NCBI GenBank assembly: GCA_026985655.1
Contig: JALSQB010000196.1
Coordinates: 1 to 7,607 of the forward strand
DNA length: 7,607 bases
DNA from: Campylobacteraceae bacterium
Lineage (GTDB): Bacteria; Campylobacterota; Campylobacteria; Campylobacterales; Sulfurovaceae
Reading direction: 5' to 3'
Part shown: positions 5,891-7,607 of the stretch, in pieces
How positions within the stretch are numbered: the stretch's first letter is position 1
Layout: every line of letters starts with the position of its first letter
Notes under the pieces: generated by a model
Databases searched by the model: none
Told to the model about the DNA's origin: nothing
What the model saw: the letters and a program-made list of their open reading frames with translations, nothing else
Translations under genes and position numbers: made by a program

Positions 5891-7607
5891 CTATCTACCT
5901 TTTGAGGATAATTCTTTTTCAACACTTTGGGAAACACCACCTAATGGGTTTAAATTTAGTTCAAAATAGAGCATATTATTTTGGAATGAACTCTCTACAT
6001 TAGGAATACGTTCTTGCCCTATGCTTAGCTTTGCACTCCAACATTTCTGCCGATGTTCCCAACCCAGATGCCATTGATGATTAAATCGTTTAGATAAATC
6101 ATAATCACCTTCTGCAAACCATTGGCTGTGTTTGTTATATCTATGTTTAAACCCAATATTAATAAAACTTGTTTGTTGATTATTGAGTAAAAAATCATTA
6201 TTATAAAAATGTGTTAGCATTATATCATAGTTGTTTTGATTATAACTAATTGAAGAAGTTAAGGAACGCACTTTTTTTAAATCTAAAGAGTAAAATAAAT
6301 TTGAATAAAGATTTAAATCTTCAGAACTGTATCCTAACTCATTATTTATATCACCTTCATTCTCTAACTCCTTTGGAAACTGCACAAAGGAGAGACGATG
6401 AAAGAGATTCATATCTAACTTTTTATTATAGTAGTATTGACTTAGACCCAATGAAATATTTTCTCGCTCTGTTTGGGTCACAAATAACTCTTTTTGTTCT
6501 TCATTTAGACTAGCATATTTAACAGGATTTTCTCTTTCAAAACTGGGCTTTGTATAGACCAAAGAGGGGTGCAAAGTATGTCTATCTTCCCCATAATATT
6601 TCACCAAATCTGAAGAGAGTTCAAGGGTATGATAATTACGATAATAACGATAAGCTTTACTTGCTTTATTTAAATTTGAGAAGATAACATCTGTAAAATA
6701 AAGATTTTCAGACAAACTAACATTTAAATAGTCATTAAAAAATGAGTCATAATAAGTAATTGGTAAATTCAACTCACTTTGATAAGCACGTGAACCTTTC
6801 GCACGCGTATAATAATGTACTCGTGCATCAAAAGTATAAAAAAGTTTATCTTCAAAAAGGTAATCCATAAAACGATGATAATGCAAAGTAGGTAACTCTT
6901 GTATGGTTTGCGTGTTACTCTCTTTAGAAATATCAATATAATATTTTCCATAAAGTGCAAAATAGTCATTGTCGTCATAGACAAAAGCATTCAAACGTGA
7001 CTCAATAAGATTTGAAGAGATTAAAGCTGAGGCTGACTCTTTTTGTAAATTTAAATACTCCAAACCATTTAGATAAGTGCTATTGACATAAAGCCCACTT
7101 TTATATCTTTTCTCTACCATTGACTTGGGTAAAATATTGTTTGAGCTATAAAGAAACTCAAAGCCATAATGCTCGGTATCTAATTTATTTTCTTTTTTAT
7201 AAGCATTATTGTTTTTAAAGTAACCTGTCCGAAATAAACCCTCAGAGTGATTTGAATCCACAAAACGCACCGTTGCATGTCCTCCAAAACCTCTCTTAGT
7301 ACGTATTTGCGGGTCAAACTCTATGTCAATATTATTAGCAGGTACATAATAAATTGGTTGAACATAGACCAAACCATCACTATTAGAAAGTTTTGCTTGG
7401 GGTAGGAGTAAACCAGAAGTTCGTTCCTCTACTGTTGAAAACGCCAAATAGGGAAAATAGAAAATAGGTACTTCAAAAAAAGAGAGTTTCACTTGATGTA
7501 AATCAATAAAGTTTTTATCTTTATGATAATTTGCCTCGGCAAAAGCCAAAGTCCAATCAGGTTTTTTTCGATTACAAGAGGAGAGTACAGAATTATAAAT
7601 TTTATAA
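5891..7607 (-). CDS. lptD: LPS-assembly protein LptD, partial (N-terminus outside window)
   Basis: LptD is the outer-membrane beta-barrel that, with the lipoprotein LptE, inserts lipopolysaccharide into the outer leaflet. The frame is open to the right edge, so the visible 571 residues plus stop lack the signal peptide and most of the periplasmic OstA/jellyroll domain; a TTG at 7549 is internal. Numbering from the edge, the end of the jellyroll domain is seen in 'CNRKKPDW' (11-18) and 'VPIFYFPYL' (46-54). The family signature 'RTSGLLLPQ' (62-70), 'QPIYYVPANNIDIEFDP' and 'RTKRGFGGHATVRF' marks the start of the barrel, which continues as Tyr/Asn-rich amphipathic strands to 'LYFELNLNPLGG' near the C-terminus. 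Cysteines at 11 and 522 match the positions of the long-range E. coli disulfide. The stop codon is one base from the MCE gene start. Confidence 0.93.
   Translation of the reverse strand, partial: YKIYNSVLSSCNRKKPDWTLAFAEANYHKDKNFIDLHQVKLSFFEVPIFYFPYLAFSTVEERTSGLLLPQAKLSNSDGLVYVQPIYYVPANNIDIEFDPQIRTKRGFGGHATVRFVDSNHSEGLFRTGYFKNNNAYKKENKLDTEHYGFEFLYSSNNILPKSMVEKRYKSGLYVNSTYLNGLEYLNLQKESASALISSNLIESRLNAFVYDDNDYFALYGKYYIDISKESNTQTIQELPTLHYHRFMDYLFEDKLFYTFDARVHYYTRAKGSRAYQSELNLPITYYDSFFNDYLNVSLSENLYFTDVIFSNLNKASKAYRYYRNYHTLELSSDLVKYYGEDRHTLHPSLVYTKPSFERENPVKYASLNEEQKELFVTQTERENISLGLSQYYYNKKLDMNLFHRLSFVQFPKELENEGDINNELGYSSEDLNLYSNLFYSLDLKKVRSLTSSISYNQNNYDIMLTHFYNNDFLLNNQQTSFINIGFKHRYNKHSQWFAEGDYDLSKRFNHQWHLGWEHRQKCWSAKLSIGQERIPNVESSFQNNMLYFELNLNPLGGVSQSVEKELSSKGR
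5896..5900 (-). promoter_or_regulatory. Ribosome binding site of the MCE gene
   Basis: An AGGT-type Shine-Dalgarno sequence lies in the last codons of lptD (AAA GGT AGA TAG), about 6-8 bases before the ATG at 5889. This short spacing supports the ATG over the upstream GTG at 5940 and indicates coupling of MCE translation to lptD. Confidence 0.55.

Noticed and set aside
5890..5940. Longer GTG start for the MCE protein
   Set aside because: It would overlap lptD by 50 nt, add 17 charged residues before the membrane helix, and lacks the well-placed ribosome binding site of the ATG at 5889.
7547..7549. TTG at 7549 as the lptD start
   Set aside because: The frame continues open to the window edge with LptD-like residues (CNRKKPDW), so the TTG is an internal leucine codon.

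Overview
The window looks like a low-GC chromosomal segment of a Campylobacterota (epsilonproteobacterial) species, probably from the free-living Sulfurimonas/Sulfurovum/Arcobacter side of the phylum; the genus is not settled. The basis is the protein style, the AT-rich promoters with a good -10 box and no recognisable -35 box, an atpE gene standing apart from the other ATP synthase genes, and the lptD–MCE–phosphoribosyltransferase–pnp–atpE order. From memory, Helicobacter pylori has a similar pnp/atpE/lptD neighbourhood.

Layout. Positions 1-748 (+) hold the C-terminal part of a DUF3999-family membrane-anchored protein whose N-terminus lies off the left edge. Convergent with it is a complete tRNA-Leu(GAG) gene (785-868, -) with an encoded CCA end. 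A perfect 10-bp inverted repeat whose loop carries an extended -10 promoter box separates the tRNA from atpE (964-1272, -), the F0 subunit c gene. atpE has its own promoter and a leader of about 140 nt. A long hairpin terminator (about 1478-1517) isolates this unit from the operon upstream.

Positions 1540-7607 (-) are one tightly packed operon, read lptD (N-terminus off the right edge), an MCE/MlaD-like gene, a COG1926-type phosphoribosyltransferase gene, then pnp. Gaps are 1, 0 and 6 nt, and ribosome binding sites lie inside the preceding genes' last codons.

Functionally, lptD and the MCE gene both serve outer-membrane lipid transport: LptD inserts lipopolysaccharide, and the MCE protein probably carries phospholipid across the periplasm. 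The MCE protein is the most interesting object here. It has one N-terminal membrane helix, one MCE domain, about 200 residues of helical/coiled-coil sequence and a C-terminal segment of about 165 residues that reads like a small outer-membrane beta-barrel, so one polypeptide could span the whole envelope. The phosphoribosyltransferase has altered active-site loops and an unknown substrate. PNPase is a standard RNA-degradation enzyme. I found no mobile elements, CRISPR arrays, frameshifts or signs of recent transfer. The rest of the window is conserved housekeeping sequence.
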